Shown here piece after piece: positions 63,559 through 64,000 of a stretch of DNA of 64,000 nt. The stretch lies in contig NC_085095.1 in assembly GCF_963422355.1 (NCBI RefSeq), positions 7,095,312 to 7,159,311 of the forward strand, in the 5' to 3' direction. Position 1 is the stretch's first letter. The number at the start of each line of letters is the position of its first letter. Source of the DNA: Corticium candelabrum. Taxonomy: Eukaryota > Porifera > Homoscleromorpha > Homosclerophorida > Plakinidae. The notes under the pieces are model-generated. The model was not told where the DNA came from. It did not search any database and saw only the letters and a list, made by a program, of their open reading frames with translations. The position numbers and the translations under genes were made by a program.

Positions 63559-63943
63559 TTAATTAATTAAATCCTCAATCATTGCCATTCGTACCCCTGA
63601 CGCCTCTTGTACATCTAGCTGTTCGATTCTCGCCTTCAGTGCCGCGTTATCTTCCTCCAGCGACGCGTTCTTCGCCCTCAATTCGACGACCTCCTGACGC
63701 AGCTTCTCAATGTCATGAGTCTCCGGGTCGCCGTCATGAAGATGACGCTGAACGAATTCTAGAGGATTGGCTGGCTTCTCGGGCTCCTCATATAGTCCAA
63801 CTAAGACTAGACCACCACACTAATATGTTCAATATGTTGTGATATGTAGAATAGAGTGAAAAGGCGCCACCTTTCGTGAGGACGTCCAACAGGCCGGCTT
63901 TTTCGAGATACTTGCGGAATTCTTCGCGCTTCGAGTCGACCGT
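63559..63943 (-). CDS. MYCBP: MYC-binding protein (AMY-1) homologue, 3' exons
   Basis: Minus-strand exons 63943-63871 and 63800-63559 (stop TAA) join in phase 1. They read TVDSKREEFRKYLEKAGLLD, then TKVGLYEEPEKPANPLEFVQ, then a coiled coil (DIEKLRQEVVELRAKNASLE). This follows human MYCBP closely (SKREQFRRYLEKSG and LYEEPEKP). MYCBP is a small protein that binds the N-terminus of MYC and AKAP proteins. About 104 residues are visible. The first exon with the start codon lies beyond the window edge or in the last 57 bases, where none was seen. The intron is 70 bp. Confidence 0.9.
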
Positions 63944-64000
63944 CTGTTTCGAAAGAGATTACAACGTTCTAGACGGTCGGAGAGACGATTTATTGCTTAC

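Overview
This is animal genomic DNA. Introns are short with GT..AG borders, there is a forkhead gene of FoxO type, a LisH-domain gene, an MYCBP homologue, a vertebrate-like uracil phosphoribosyltransferase and a leucine-rich-repeat ROCO protein with paired death-like domains. Small introns (often 60-70 bp) in close-packed genes, a ROCO-death architecture and many gypsy, tyrosine-recombinase and R2-type LINE remnants point to an early-branching marine invertebrate, a sponge being the best guess. No species can be named from the sequence alone. One assembly gap (200 N) lies at 51301-51500.

Layout. 1-17.7 kb is a transposon graveyard: a SINE, a Ty3/gypsy element with both LTRs, two further decayed gypsy elements (one carrying a nested solo LTR and a nested hAT-like MITE), a decayed tyrosine-recombinase retroelement and two fold-back elements. 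18.5-36.5 kb is one minus-strand gene. A 7.5 kb first exon encodes about 100 leucine-rich repeats as 50 copies of a 45-residue unit. After a 7.65 kb intron stuffed with rearranged gypsy copies comes a Roc-COR exon, then a 65 bp intron and an exon with two death-like domains. Exon phases agree throughout (phase 1/1), predicting a protein of about 3,420 residues.

36.6-45.5 kb holds LINE fragments, a palindromic minisatellite and minus-strand exons of a Rab32/38-like GTPase plus a helical protein. 46.3-48.5 kb is the plus-strand UPRT gene in eight exons. 48.5-56.3 kb mixes TCTG/CAGA microsatellites with LINE 3' ends, and also holds a six-exon minus-strand LisH gene. 57.1-58.8 kb is FoxO. 59.2-61.8 kb holds exons of an unrecognised gene, and 63.6-64.0 kb the 3' part of MYCBP.

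The most interesting observations are the perfectly in-register LRR megaexon whose variation sits at exposed positions of the LRR sheet, and two R2-type LINE families whose copies are each bounded by a characteristic repeat, suggesting repeat-targeted insertion. All domain calls were made by eye; no database search was run.
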